This document shows positions 51,270 to 59,145 of a stretch of DNA of 59,298 nucleotides, in pieces. The DNA lies in the NCBI GenBank assembly GCA_017883235.1, contig JADGNY010000023.1, forward strand, positions 1 to 59,298, read 5' to 3'. The notes beneath the pieces are model-generated. The model did not search any database. It saw nothing but the letters and a program-made list of their open reading frames with translations, and had not been told where the DNA came from. Each line of letters begins with the position of its first letter. Position 1 is the stretch's first letter. Made by a program: the position numbers and the translations under genes. This DNA is from Thermoanaerobaculia bacterium (GTDB taxonomy: Bacteria; Acidobacteriota; Thermoanaerobaculia; Gp7-AA8).

Positions 51270-52790
51270 ATGATTTCCGCCATCGTCCTGGCCGCGGGCC
51301 AGGCCACGCGTTTCGGGCAGTGCAAGCAGGTGCTCCGCCTCGGCGGCAAGACGATCCTCGATCACGCGCTCGACAACCTCCGCGCATCGAAGATCGACGA
51401 CGTCGTCATCGTGCTCGGAGCGCACGCGGACGAGATCCGGGAAAAGGTCCGCCTGCTCGAAAGCGATGCCGAGCGCATCGTGACGAATCCCGATTTTGCG
51501 AGCGGCATGAGCTCATCCATTCAGGCCGGCCTGCGTGCCCTTTCCGAGGCGGCTGAGGCGGCAATGATCGTCCTCGGCGATCAGCCGTTCGTCACGCCGC
51601 GTACCATCGATCTGCTCATCGATGAGTACCGCCGCACCGGCGCCAGCGTGGTCGTCCCGACCTACAACGGATTTCGCGGAAACCCCGTGATCGTCGACCG
51701 GTCGCTCTTCGGCGAGATGCTGGGCATCCGCGGCGACGTCGGCTGTCGCGCCATTTTCGGCGACCACGTGCAATCGATCGCCAAGGTGCCGGTGGACGAC
51801 CGCGGCGTGCTGGTCGACATCGACACCAGGGAAGACTTCGACACGTTAGTGGGAGAGAGTCCGATGGGGGAGCCTTTACAACCATACGTCACGGCCACCG
51901 TCGTTCGCGCGGAGCGGCCGACGTCGTCGAAGCCCGGCGACAAGGCGGTCATCAACGCCGACGGAACACTCACCGGCTGGATCGGCGGAAGCTGCGCGCA
52001 TGACCTCGTGGTGAAGAACGCGCTCGAGTCACTTCGCGACGGCGAGCCACGCCTGCTGGCCCTCAGCGCCGGAGACTTGACGCCCTCGCGCTCCGGCGTC
52101 ATCGGCGCGCAGATGCAGTGCTACAGCGGCGGCGCACTCGACATCTTCATCGAACCGCATTTTCCGGTACCACAACTGATCGTGGTCGGCACGCAGCCCA
52201 TCGCGCGATCGCTGGTCAAGATCGGGAAAACGCTCTCGTTTCACGTGACGGTGGTCGATCCGCTGGCCACCCGCGAGACCGTGCCGGCTGCCGACGCCAT
52301 CCTGAACGAGCTGAACCTCTCGGCCTTGCCGCTACGGAACGAGTTCTACATCGTCGTCGCCACCCACGGCCGTTTCGATGAGGAGGCACTCGAGCAGGCG
52401 GTACAGACGGAAGCGCCGTACATCGCCCTCGTGGCCAGCCGGAAGCGCGGCGCCGTGATCGTCCAGCACCTGCGCGAGCGCGGGGTCCCCGAGGCGGCGC
52501 TGGCCCGGATCAAGGCCCCGGCGGGATTGGACATCGGAGCTCGTGGCTCGGACGAGATCGCGCTGAGCATCCTTGCGGAGATCGTTCAGTTGCGGCGGAG
52601 TGGAGCGGCGGCGGTGACCGAGGCGCCCGCGCCGCCGGAAAGCGCGACCGATCCGATCTGCGGGATGACCGTCGCGGTCGCGGAGGCCAGCCACGTAGCG
52701 GAGCACGACGGGCGCCGTTTCTACTTCTGCTGCGAGCATTGCCAGCACACATTCGAGCACGACCCGCATCGTTACGCCCATGTCGCATGA
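51270..52790 (+). CDS. MocA-like nucleotidyltransferase / XdhC-CoxI / YHS triple fusion
   Basis: 506 residues. 1-195: MobA/MocA-type NTP transferase (MISAIVLAAGQATRFGQCKQVL; LGDQPFVTP; GNPVIVDRSLF), which attaches CMP to molybdopterin. About 200-255: XdhC/CoxI N-terminal domain (GTLTGWIGGSCAHDLVVKNAL). 300-440: XdhC Rossmann domain (PQLIVVGTQPIARSLVKIG; PYIALVASRKRG). 460-506: YHS domain (DPICGMTVAVAEASH...YFCCEHCQHTFEHDP) with Cys suited to metal binding. All parts point to building and inserting the cofactor of CoxL. The YHS part is an unusual addition. Confidence 0.88.
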   Translation: MISAIVLAAGQATRFGQCKQVLRLGGKTILDHALDNLRASKIDDVVIVLGAHADEIREKVRLLESDAERIVTNPDFASGMSSSIQAGLRALSEAAEAAMIVLGDQPFVTPRTIDLLIDEYRRTGASVVVPTYNGFRGNPVIVDRSLFGEMLGIRGDVGCRAIFGDHVQSIAKVPVDDRGVLVDIDTREDFDTLVGESPMGEPLQPYVTATVVRAERPTSSKPGDKAVINADGTLTGWIGGSCAHDLVVKNALESLRDGEPRLLALSAGDLTPSRSGVIGAQMQCYSGGALDIFIEPHFPVPQLIVVGTQPIARSLVKIGKTLSFHVTVVDPLATRETVPAADAILNELNLSALPLRNEFYIVVATHGRFDEEALEQAVQTEAPYIALVASRKRGAVIVQHLRERGVPEAALARIKAPAGLDIGARGSDEIALSILAEIVQLRRSGAAAVTEAPAPPESATDPICGMTVAVAEASHVAEHDGRRFYFCCEHCQHTFEHDPHRYAHVA

Positions 52791-53868
52791 GACCTTCGAA
52801 CTGCTCGAGCAGCTCCGGCGCGCGCGGACGCGCGCGGCGATGGCCACTCTCGTGCGCACCCACGGGACCACGCCGCGCAAGGAAGGGACGACCATGTTCG
52901 TCGGGGAGGACGGCGGCGTCTTCGGCTCCGTCACCATCGGCGGCTGCGTCGATGCGCGGGTGATGGAGCACGCGGGCGAGGTCGTCGCCGAAGCGACACC
53001 GCGCCTGCTGGATCTCCAGCTCGGCGACGAGGAAGCGTGGGAGATCGGACTCACGTGCGGTGGCACGGTCGATGTCTTTCTCGAGCCGGTCACAGACAGC
53101 CTGCTGGAGCTTTACGAGACGGCGCGCAATGCCTGGCAGTCGGGACGAAGCGTGGCGCTGGCGGCGATCATCGCCGGCGACGGGCTTGGCTCGCGCCTCC
53201 TGATCGATGCGAACGGCGTGGTGAGCGGAATCGCTCCCAAGGCGGTCGTCGAGTTGCTGGCCCGTGACGTTCCGCGCCTGCTTCGCTCGTCCACCGGCTC
53301 ATCGACGATCGCATTGGAAGGATCCGAGGTCTACATCGAGCTTCTTCGCCCGCCGGTGACGCTGGTGATCTTCGGCGCGGGCGCGGTCTCGATCCCGTTG
53401 GTCGACTTCGCGAACGCTCTGGGATTGAAGACCGTCGTCGTCGACGGCCGTCCGCAGTTCGCCAACCGCGAACGCTTCGCCAATGCCGGCGAGCTTCGCG
53501 TCGGTATCGTCTCCGAGATCGCCGCGGAGCTGGCCATGGGGCCCGCCACTCCTGTCGTGCTCACGGCTCACGACTACAAGATCGACGTTCCCGTTCTGAA
53601 ACGGGTGCTCGCCAGCGAGGTTCCGTACGTCGGTCTGCTCGGGAGCCGGAAGCGCGGAGCGGCCATCCTGCAGATGCTGCGCGAGGAGGGGGTTGCAGAG
53701 GAACAGTTGGCCCGCGTGCGCGTCCCGGTCGGCCTCGACATCGGTGGTGAGACGGCGGCGGAGATCGCGCTCAGTATCGCTTCCGAAATCGTGGCGGTGA
53801 TGCATGGACGAAATGGATCGCCGCTGAGCGCAAGAGCTGTGACGGCGGCAGTGCTGCAACCATCATGA
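52780..53868 (+). CDS. XdhC/CoxI-CoxF family molybdenum-enzyme maturation factor
   Basis: 362 residues. XdhC N-terminal domain: LVRTHGTTPRKEGTTMFVGEDGGVFGSVTIGGCVDARVM and LGLTCGGTVDVFLEPV-like block (read IGLTCGGTVDVFLEP). C-terminal Rossmann domain: VTLVIFGAGAVSIPLVDFANALGLKTVVVDGRPQFANRERF and YVGLLGSRKRGAAI. Family members protect and sulfurate MoCo before insertion. Overlaps the fusion gene by 11 bp; its Rossmann part is paralogous to the fusion's middle part. Confidence 0.9.
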   Translation: MSHETFELLEQLRRARTRAAMATLVRTHGTTPRKEGTTMFVGEDGGVFGSVTIGGCVDARVMEHAGEVVAEATPRLLDLQLGDEEAWEIGLTCGGTVDVFLEPVTDSLLELYETARNAWQSGRSVALAAIIAGDGLGSRLLIDANGVVSGIAPKAVVELLARDVPRLLRSSTGSSTIALEGSEVYIELLRPPVTLVIFGAGAVSIPLVDFANALGLKTVVVDGRPQFANRERFANAGELRVGIVSEIAAELAMGPATPVVLTAHDYKIDVPVLKRVLASEVPYVGLLGSRKRGAAILQMLREEGVAEEQLARVRVPVGLDIGGETAAEIALSIASEIVAVMHGRNGSPLSARAVTAAVLQPS

Positions 53869-53948
53869 AAGCGCCGCGCATGACGCGAAGGTCTCTTCCA
53901 AAAAAGTGCCGCCGCCAAGAGACATCAAGAGCTGGCGCTTCTTTAACG

Positions 53949-54382
53949 TCGAGAGCCCTTCTCCCCCAGCGCTTTTCAGCTGGGGGAGAAGGTGCCGATA
54001 GGCGGATGAGGGGGCCGTGCTTGCCGCGCCCTCGCCGGCATCCACGTCTTGTTGCGGCTTCACCGCTCTATCCCGCATTTCCCACACTCTCACTTAAATC
54101 GTCAGCACCCTGTTACCCGTCGAGAGCCTTCTCCCCCGCGGTTTCTTGGGGGGGAGAAGGTGCCGACAGGCGGATGAGGGGGCGTTTCACGCGGACGTCA
54201 TTCGCACGCGAGTCGAGCTTTCAAGCCGGCCTGGGCCAGCGGCGCAAGATCGTTCATGTCACGTATACGCCCCCTCATCCGCCTTCGGCACCTTCTCCCC
54301 CAGCTGAAAAGCGCTGGGGGAGAAGGCTCTCGACGAGTAACAGGGTGCCCGACGATTCCAGGGAGAGTGTGAGAAATGCGGG
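53949..54382. repeat. Three copies of a palindromic element, one inverted
   Basis: Copy 1 about 53949-54014 and copy 2 54072-54182 point right; copy 3 54269-54382 points left. Core: GAGAGCCTTCTCCCCC, a short loop, GGGGGAGAAGGTGCCG, then GGCGGATGAGGGGG. Copies 2 and 3 share longer flanks (CCCGCATTT, CACACTCTC and ACCCTGTTAC words), so the two form a 110-bp inverted pair. It fills the gap between xdhC and the scaffold gene (53869-54406). REP/MITE-like, no gene inside. Confidence 0.85.
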
Positions 54383-54406
54383 CTGTGCTCGGCGAGGAAC
54401 CGCTCG

Positions 54407-54778
54407 ATGATCCCATACGGTGAGGTCATTCACGATCACTCCCGCCATCCGCGCAACGTCGGTTCGCTCGATGCGCCCGACATCCGTCGCGAGGGGTACA
54501 ACCCCTTTTGCGGTGACCGGGTGCGCATTGAGCTGGCGCTGGCGCCCGACGGCACCGTGCGGGATGCGCGGTTTCAGGGAGACCTCTGTGTGATCGCCAA
54601 GGCGGCCGCTTCGGTATTGACGGAACTGGTCATCGGCCTCCCGATCGAGGGGGCACGCGATCTTCCGGAAGAGCGGCTGCTCGAGGCGCTTCGCGCTGAG
54701 ATCCAACCGGCGCGGCGGAAATGCGCCCTGCTGGCCTTCGAAACGCTGCAATCAGGAATCAAGGAGTCCGGACGATGA
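54407..54778 (+). CDS. NifU N-terminal / SufU-like Fe-S scaffold or sulfur-transfer protein
   Basis: 123 residues. VIHDHSRHPRNVGSLDAPDIRREGYNPFCGDRVRIEL with Cys35 and Asp37, FQGDLCVIAKAAASVLTELVIG with Cys61, and PARRKCALLAFETL with Cys106: the three Cys plus Asp ligand set of U-type scaffolds/SufU. It lies in the CO dehydrogenase cluster, ATGA-coupled to coxG, so a role in CoxS clusters or in sulfuration of the Mo centre is plausible. GAGGAA precedes the ATG. Confidence 0.83.
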   Translation: MIPYGEVIHDHSRHPRNVGSLDAPDIRREGYNPFCGDRVRIELALAPDGTVRDARFQGDLCVIAKAAASVLTELVIGLPIEGARDLPEERLLEALRAEIQPARRKCALLAFETLQSGIKESGR

Positions 54779-55221
54779 ACTTCCATGGAACCGTGACCAT
54801 CGATGCACCTCGCCAGAAGGTCTGGCAGTATCTGACCGATCCCGAGAAAGTGACGGAGTGCGCGCCGGGGCTGGAGTCGGTCGAGGTGATTACCCCGAAT
54901 GAGAAATTTCGAGCTGTGGCATCGGTCGGCTTCGGCGCGGTAAAGGTGAAGTTCACCGTCGATGCCGAGTGGGTCGAGCTCGATCCGCCCAATCGCGCCG
55001 GCATGAAGATCCAGGGGAAGGCACCCGGCAGCGGCGTGACCGGTACGAGTGAGATGTCGCTCAGCGATGCGGCCGGAGGCGCTACGCTGCTGACGTGGTC
55101 GGCCGACATCACCATCATCGGCGCGATCGCCAGTCTCGCGGCGCGCCTGATGGGCGTCGTGACCAAGACGCTGACCAACACGTTCTTCGAGTGCGTGCGC
55201 AAGAAGATCGAGGCGAAATGA
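54775..55221 (+). CDS. coxG: CoxG-like SRPBCC protein
   Basis: 148 residues. MNFHGTVTIDAPRQKVWQYLTDPEKVTECAPGLESVEVI is the CO dehydrogenase subunit G start (START-like fold), then GFGAVKVKFTVDAEWVELDPPNRAGMKIQGKAPGSGVTGTSEMSL. CoxG helps recruit the enzyme to the membrane and couple it to quinone. Overlaps its neighbours on both sides by 4 bp. Confidence 0.9.
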   Translation: MNFHGTVTIDAPRQKVWQYLTDPEKVTECAPGLESVEVITPNEKFRAVASVGFGAVKVKFTVDAEWVELDPPNRAGMKIQGKAPGSGVTGTSEMSLSDAAGGATLLTWSADITIIGAIASLAARLMGVVTKTLTNTFFECVRKKIEAK

Positions 55222-56105
55222 AAACGCCAATGAAGTCAATCGACGAGCTGCAGGCCGCGCTGCGCGACCGCCACTACTTCGCGGACCGCGGGCTGGCCAC
55301 GACTATCTTTCTGGCGCTCCACCTTGGCAAGCCGCTCTTCCTGGAAGGAGAGGCTGGTGTTGGCAAGACCGAAGTGGCCAAGGTCCTGGCGGCCATCCTC
55401 GACACGGAGCTCATCCGCCTGCAGTGCTACGAAGGACTCGACGTCCACCATGCTGTCTACGAGTGGAACTACACGCGGCAGATGATGCACATCCGCCTGA
55501 TGGAGACGCAGGGGCAGCGGCCGGCGGAGGCGGAGCTCTTCGGCCCCGACTTCCTGTTGCGCCGTCCTCTGCTGCGAGCCATCGAACACGTAAAACCGGC
55601 AGTCCTGCTCATCGATGAAGTGGACCGCAGCGATGAGGAGTTCGAGGCCTTTCTGCTCGAGATCCTTTCCGACTTTCAGATCACCATCCCCGAGATCGGC
55701 ACGATCAAAGCCGTGCAGCCGCCGGTTGTGGTGGTGACCTCCAATCGCACGCGCGAAGTCCACGATGCGTTGAAACGGCGCTGCCTCTATGCCTGGATCG
55801 ACTATCCGTCGTTCGAACGTGAGCTGGAGATCGTCCTGTCGAAGGTCCCGGACGCTCCCGCGGCGCTGGCCCGGGAGATCACGGCATTCGTGCAGGAGTT
55901 GCGTCAGGCGGATCTCTACAAGGTGCCGGGCATCGCCGAGACGCTGGAATGGACCGCCGCGCTCGTCGCTCTCGACCGCGACGCGCTCGACGAGTCGGTG
56001 GTCGGCGACACTCTCGGCGTCCTCCTCAAATACCGCGACGACATCGAGAAGGTGCAGGGCGATGAGGTGGCCACGATCCTCGGCCGTGTCCGGGCAGGAG
56101 CATGA
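55218..56105 (+). CDS. coxD: MoxR-type AAA+ ATPase CoxD
   Basis: 295 residues from ATG 55218. Walker A GEAGVGKTE, Walker B AVLLIDEVDRSDEEFEAFLLE, sensor 1 VVVVTSNRTREVHDALKRRCL. CoxD is the chaperone that helps build the CuSMoO2 site of CoxL in form I systems. 4-bp overlaps with coxG and coxE. Confidence 0.94.
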   Translation: MKTPMKSIDELQAALRDRHYFADRGLATTIFLALHLGKPLFLEGEAGVGKTEVAKVLAAILDTELIRLQCYEGLDVHHAVYEWNYTRQMMHIRLMETQGQRPAEAELFGPDFLLRRPLLRAIEHVKPAVLLIDEVDRSDEEFEAFLLEILSDFQITIPEIGTIKAVQPPVVVVTSNRTREVHDALKRRCLYAWIDYPSFERELEIVLSKVPDAPAALAREITAFVQELRQADLYKVPGIAETLEWTAALVALDRDALDESVVGDTLGVLLKYRDDIEKVQGDEVATILGRVRAGA

Positions 56106-57277
56106 GCGGCGCGCTGCTTCACAATCTCGTGCTTTTCGGCCGGGTCCTGCGGCGTCTGGGTATGGACGTTCATCCCGGGCGCCTGGCCGATCTGGTTGCG
56201 GCCCTGGAGGTCGTTTCGATCCGCAACCGGTTCGACTTTCAAACTGCCGCGCGCAGTCTGCTCGTGCACCGGCACGAAGACCTGGCGCGATTCGACGATG
56301 CGTTCGAGGCGTTCTTCACGCGCCGCGACCCGCTGGCGCGCCCGCACGTGCGCGTGAGCGGCCAGTTGCAGCGCAAGCAGGGAGCGCCGCTGCCGATGTT
56401 CGCCAACGCGAATGCTCCCGATGCCGCCGGCGCGGGATCGTCCGACGAATCGGCGACGGCCGAGGTCCTGACCTACAGCGGGCGGGAGATCCTTCGGCGG
56501 AAGGACTTCGCGGAGATGACGCCCGACGAGTTGCAGGCGGTGAAGGCGCTCATGTCCGAGATCGTCTGGCGTATCCGGCAGCGGAAGACGCGACGGCTGC
56601 GGCCGGGACGCGGGCCTCTTCTCGATCTCCGGTGCACCGTGCGGCGCAACCTCCGCTATGGCGGCGAGGTGCTCGACTGGGCCAGGCGGGAACAGAAATG
56701 GAAGCCCCGGCCGATCGTGATCATCGCCGACGTCAGCGGCTCGATGGAGCGTTACTCGCGGCTTCTGCTGCTCTTCGCCTGCGGCCTGGCGAAAGCGCTG
56801 AATCAGAAGGTGGAGGCGTTCGTCTTCAGCACCCGTCTCACCCGCATCACCCGGCAACTGCGGCAGCGAAACGTCGAACGCGCCCTTCGCGAGGTTTCGC
56901 AGGCCGTTCCCGACTGGTCCGGCGGCACGCGCATCGGCGAGGCGCTGCACACCTTCAATTTCCAATGGGGACGCCGCGTCCTCGGCCAGGGAGCGCTGGC
57001 CCTGGTCATCAGCGACGGCTGGGACCGCGGCGACATCGGTCTGCTGGCCAGCGAGATCGCCCGCCTCCACCGCTCCAGTCATCGCCTGGTCTGGCTGAAT
57101 CCGCTCCTCGGTGCACCCGACTACGAGCCGCTCACGCGCGGCATCCAGGCAGCGCTCCCGTTCATCGACGACTTCCTCCCGGTCCACAACCTCGACAGCC
57201 TCGCCGCGCTCGCCGAGCATCTGGCGGTCCTCGACGAGCGTGGACGTGGTCCGAGGCGCGTGCGACAAAGTGGTTGA
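56102..57277 (+). CDS. coxE: VWA-domain protein CoxE
   Basis: 391 residues. N-terminal helical region, then a von Willebrand A domain starting at PIVIIADVSGSME with the MIDAS Asp210-x-Ser-x-Ser, plus FSTRLTRITRQL, WSGGTRIGEAL and VISDGWDRGD. Works with CoxD as a MoxR-VWA pair in copper/sulfur insertion. Last gene of the cluster. The final about 10 residues (RGPRRVRQSG) run toward a palindromic repeat. Confidence 0.93.
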   Translation: MSGALLHNLVLFGRVLRRLGMDVHPGRLADLVAALEVVSIRNRFDFQTAARSLLVHRHEDLARFDDAFEAFFTRRDPLARPHVRVSGQLQRKQGAPLPMFANANAPDAAGAGSSDESATAEVLTYSGREILRRKDFAEMTPDELQAVKALMSEIVWRIRQRKTRRLRPGRGPLLDLRCTVRRNLRYGGEVLDWARREQKWKPRPIVIIADVSGSMERYSRLLLLFACGLAKALNQKVEAFVFSTRLTRITRQLRQRNVERALREVSQAVPDWSGGTRIGEALHTFNFQWGRRVLGQGALALVISDGWDRGDIGLLASEIARLHRSSHRLVWLNPLLGAPDYEPLTRGIQAALPFIDDFLPVHNLDSLAALAEHLAVLDERGRGPRRVRQSG

Positions 57278-57303
57278 CCTGCATGGTGGTGTGGACCAGG
57301 CCT

Positions 57304-57392
57304 CCCTGGGACCGCGGGCGTCTCGCCCGCGCTTGCAAGAAGCAGCAGGATCCCGAGCACCAAGCGCGGTCGAGACGCCCGCGGTCCCAGGG
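57304..57392. repeat. 32-bp inverted repeat (31 of 32 matched) with 25-nt loop
   Basis: Arms 57304-57335 and 57361-57392: CCCTGGGACCGCGGGCGTC ... on the left and its complement on the right. A strong hairpin just after coxE; it may stabilise or terminate the transcript. REP-like. No T-run. Confidence 0.85.
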
Positions 57393-57507
57393 GGGGTACT
57401 TACCCGCCAGCGCTTCGTCGGCCCGATTGCCGCGGCCTCTCCGGATGACGCTGGCACTCATGTCCTCTTTTGAGGCCACAAATTCCGAAAGGCAGTTGAT
57501 TAATTAA

Positions 57508-57582
57508 CAGCCTCCCAGAGTCTGTTAACGGCCTCCCAGAGCCTGTTAACGGCCTCCCGGAGGCCGTTAACTGCCTCGGGGA
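57508..57582. repeat. Short tandem array, three 21-bp units plus a partial fourth
   Basis: Units 57508-57528, 57529-57549 and 57550-57570, each of form CGGCCTCCCAGAGCCTGTTA with a final A; the third is palindromic (CGGCCTCCCGGAGGCCG). Shares CCCAGAGC with the units at 5295. Again between convergent genes (coxE and the lipoprotein). The rest of 57583-57823 holds nothing I can identify. Confidence 0.85.
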
Positions 57583-57823
57583 GCGTACGAACTCACCATT
57601 TTCTGTTGATTGATGCGGATCTCGACAGCCAATTCGTGGAATGGCCGAAGGTCCAAGGAGGCGTGAGCTAACTCACGAGGCTCCAAGCGGCTTTGCACAC
57701 AAACTCCGGCCTGCACATAAAGTCGGGTGGCTGCACATAAAGTCGCTGAGGATGGCTCGGGTACTTTCGCTCAAGCCAGCCGCTAAGGCACAGAGTTGCG
57801 CGAGATGTGCGGTCAGGCAGACA

Positions 57824-58126
57824 CTATTGCTTGACGCAGTTGGCGCCGCGCTTAAGCATGTCGTATGACTCGCATTTGTAGTGTCCTTTGGGCGTTTCAG
57901 CTTCCCAGTTCGCGGGCTCCGACGGCACGGACAGAGACGTAGTTGAGCTCATCCCGATATGAAGGTTGCTGATTGTGACCTGCTCTGAGGTGACGCCGCC
58001 AATGGCTCGAGCCGTTTCAAGACGAACGTTCTTGTCCGAGCGAGTGGTGGTGCATGAAGCAACACAAAGCATGGCAGTTACGAGTATCGCGAACACAACT
58101 GTCGACGGGGACTTTCGAGCAAGCAT
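57824..58126 (-). CDS. Small lipoprotein of unknown function
   Basis: 100 residues from ATG 58126, chosen for the AGGAGA Shine-Dalgarno 7 nt upstream. Lipoprotein signal STVVFAILVTAMLCVASC with an ASC lipobox, then TTTRSDKNVRLETARAIGGVTSEQVTISNLHIGMSSTTSLSVPSEPANWEAETPKG and CESYDMLKRGANCVKQ with two Cys that could pair. No domain recognised. Probably periplasmic. Confidence 0.7.
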   Translation of the reverse strand: MLARKSPSTVVFAILVTAMLCVASCTTTRSDKNVRLETARAIGGVTSEQVTISNLHIGMSSTTSLSVPSEPANWEAETPKGHYKCESYDMLKRGANCVKQ

Positions 58127-58243
58127 GGGTTTCTCCTCATGACACAACAAAATTTCGGTAGTGGGTCAGTTTGCGCTTGAAATTGTAACAAGGTTTGCGG
58201 GTCATGGCGGGTAACTGCGGGTCCGGCGGAAAAGTAACGATCG

Positions 58244-58579
58244 TTACTCCGGCAGCCCGCCCGACTCGATCCAGCTGAACAGTTCATGCGCTTTCGCTCT
58301 GATCTCCAGGACGCGGCGCTTTGCTTCGCGGCGATCGCGCGTCGTCTCCGCGTCATCGAGCACATCGAGCATCGTCACCGTCTCAGCAATGACAGCTTCA
58401 AGGCTGGCGAGCATGACGGCGGTAGGAGTCGTCGGGCGGGATGGCAACGCGATCGGGCGGGGACTCCACCACGGCGCGTTCCGGCCTAGCGGCGGGAACG
58501 TCGTACCCATGAAGTCCGCTATCTCGCGCATCCTCGCCATCTCCTCGGAAGACAGCGGCGCGCGTTGTTCGCCTAGCAA
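58244..58579 (-). pseudogene. 5'-truncated hypothetical gene
   Basis: The open frame ends in LEAVIAETVTMLDVLDDAETTRDRREAKRRVLEIRAKAHELFSWIESGGLPE. Protein-like sequence continues upstream of the first possible start (TTG 58579): FETVVKIVYATHESVGWLLGEQRAPLSSEEMARM reads like a true coding region, but the frame closes at a TAA about 58645 with no ATG or GTG. That border coincides with the GGGGTCAGG element at 58651, so an insertion or rearrangement probably removed the 5' end. Function not recognisable. Confidence 0.45.
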
Positions 58580-58653
58580 CCACCCGACGCTTTCATGAGT
58601 CGCGTAGACGATCTTGACGACGGTCTCAAATCCCGGCTGAGGGGGTTAAATCT

Positions 58654-58732
58654 GGGGTCAGGTCTCTAAAGTGGTGAAACCAAGGTGGTGTCGACGGCCT
58701 GAAGCGGCGCTTTAGACTTTAGACCTGACCCC
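58654..58732. repeat. Inverted repeat of GGGGTCAGGTCT
   Basis: GGGGTCAGGTCTCTAAAG at 58654-58671 faces CTTTAGACCTGACCCC at 58717-58732 (2-nt indel). Ends like these often border small REP/MITE elements. A related GGGTCAGGCCCC lies at about 16734. Confidence 0.65.
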
Positions 58733-58781
58733 CGAGCCCCCGCCCCTCGGCAGTTGATCGGGGCGACGACCGCGTAGAAAA

Positions 58782-58860
58782 GCCCATCCGCAGATGGCGC
58801 AGATGATCGCAGATGAGACCCGTTCTATATCTGCGTCCATCTCGTCATCTGCGGATGGGC
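58782..58860. repeat. 15-bp perfect inverted repeat around a CAGATG-rich core
   Basis: GCCCATCCGCAGATG 58782-58796 and CATCTGCGGATGGGC 58846-58860. The interior repeats GCAGATG words on both sides, so a longer cruciform is possible. Confidence 0.75.
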
Positions 58861-58876
58861 CTTTGTTCAGGTGAAA

Positions 58877-58945
58877 TTGGGGCCGTGTCTGGAAAGTCAA
58901 CTTAACGGATGAACGTTAAGTTGATTTTCCAGATACGACCCCCAA
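58877..58945. repeat. 69-bp near-perfect palindrome
   Basis: Arms of 31-32 bp (58877-58907 and 58914-58945) around a 6-nt loop: TTGGGG.CGT.TCTGGAAA.TCAACTTAACG against its complement, with a few substitutions and one 1-nt gap. Strong hairpin in RNA or DNA; MITE-like. Confidence 0.82.
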
Positions 58946-58961
58946 CTTCCCGGCGCAGATC

Positions 58962-59145
58962 AAGCCAATCGCCTTCGAGCGGCGCACTCATTCGGACAAG
59001 GGGTTGTTACGGAAGTACCTCGGCTCCGCCTTCGGGTAGTCGCAATCGCCTTCGAGCGGCGCACTCATTCGGACGGCGGTCTTATCGTTTGTCGTATTCC
59101 GTATGAAACGTCGCAATCGCCTTCGAGCGGCGCACTCATTCGGAC
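58962..59145. CRISPR. Small CRISPR array: three 36-bp repeats, two spacers
   Basis: Repeats at 58962-58997, 59039-59074 and 59110-59145. The last two are identical over 36 bp (GTCGCAATCGCCTTCGAGCG ... GCACTCATTCGGAC); the first differs only in its outer 4-5 bases, as expected for the terminal trailer repeat. The core CGCC-TTCGAGC-GGCG can form a stem. Spacers are 41 bp (58998-59038) and 35 bp (59075-59109) and unlike each other. Degeneracy of the left repeat suggests the leader is to the right. No cas gene is in the window. Confidence 0.75.

Noticed and set aside
55218-57277. MoxR-VWA pair as part of a ternary conflict system
   Set aside because: The pair is contiguous with coxM-S-L and coxG and matches CoxD and CoxE, so cofactor assembly explains it fully.
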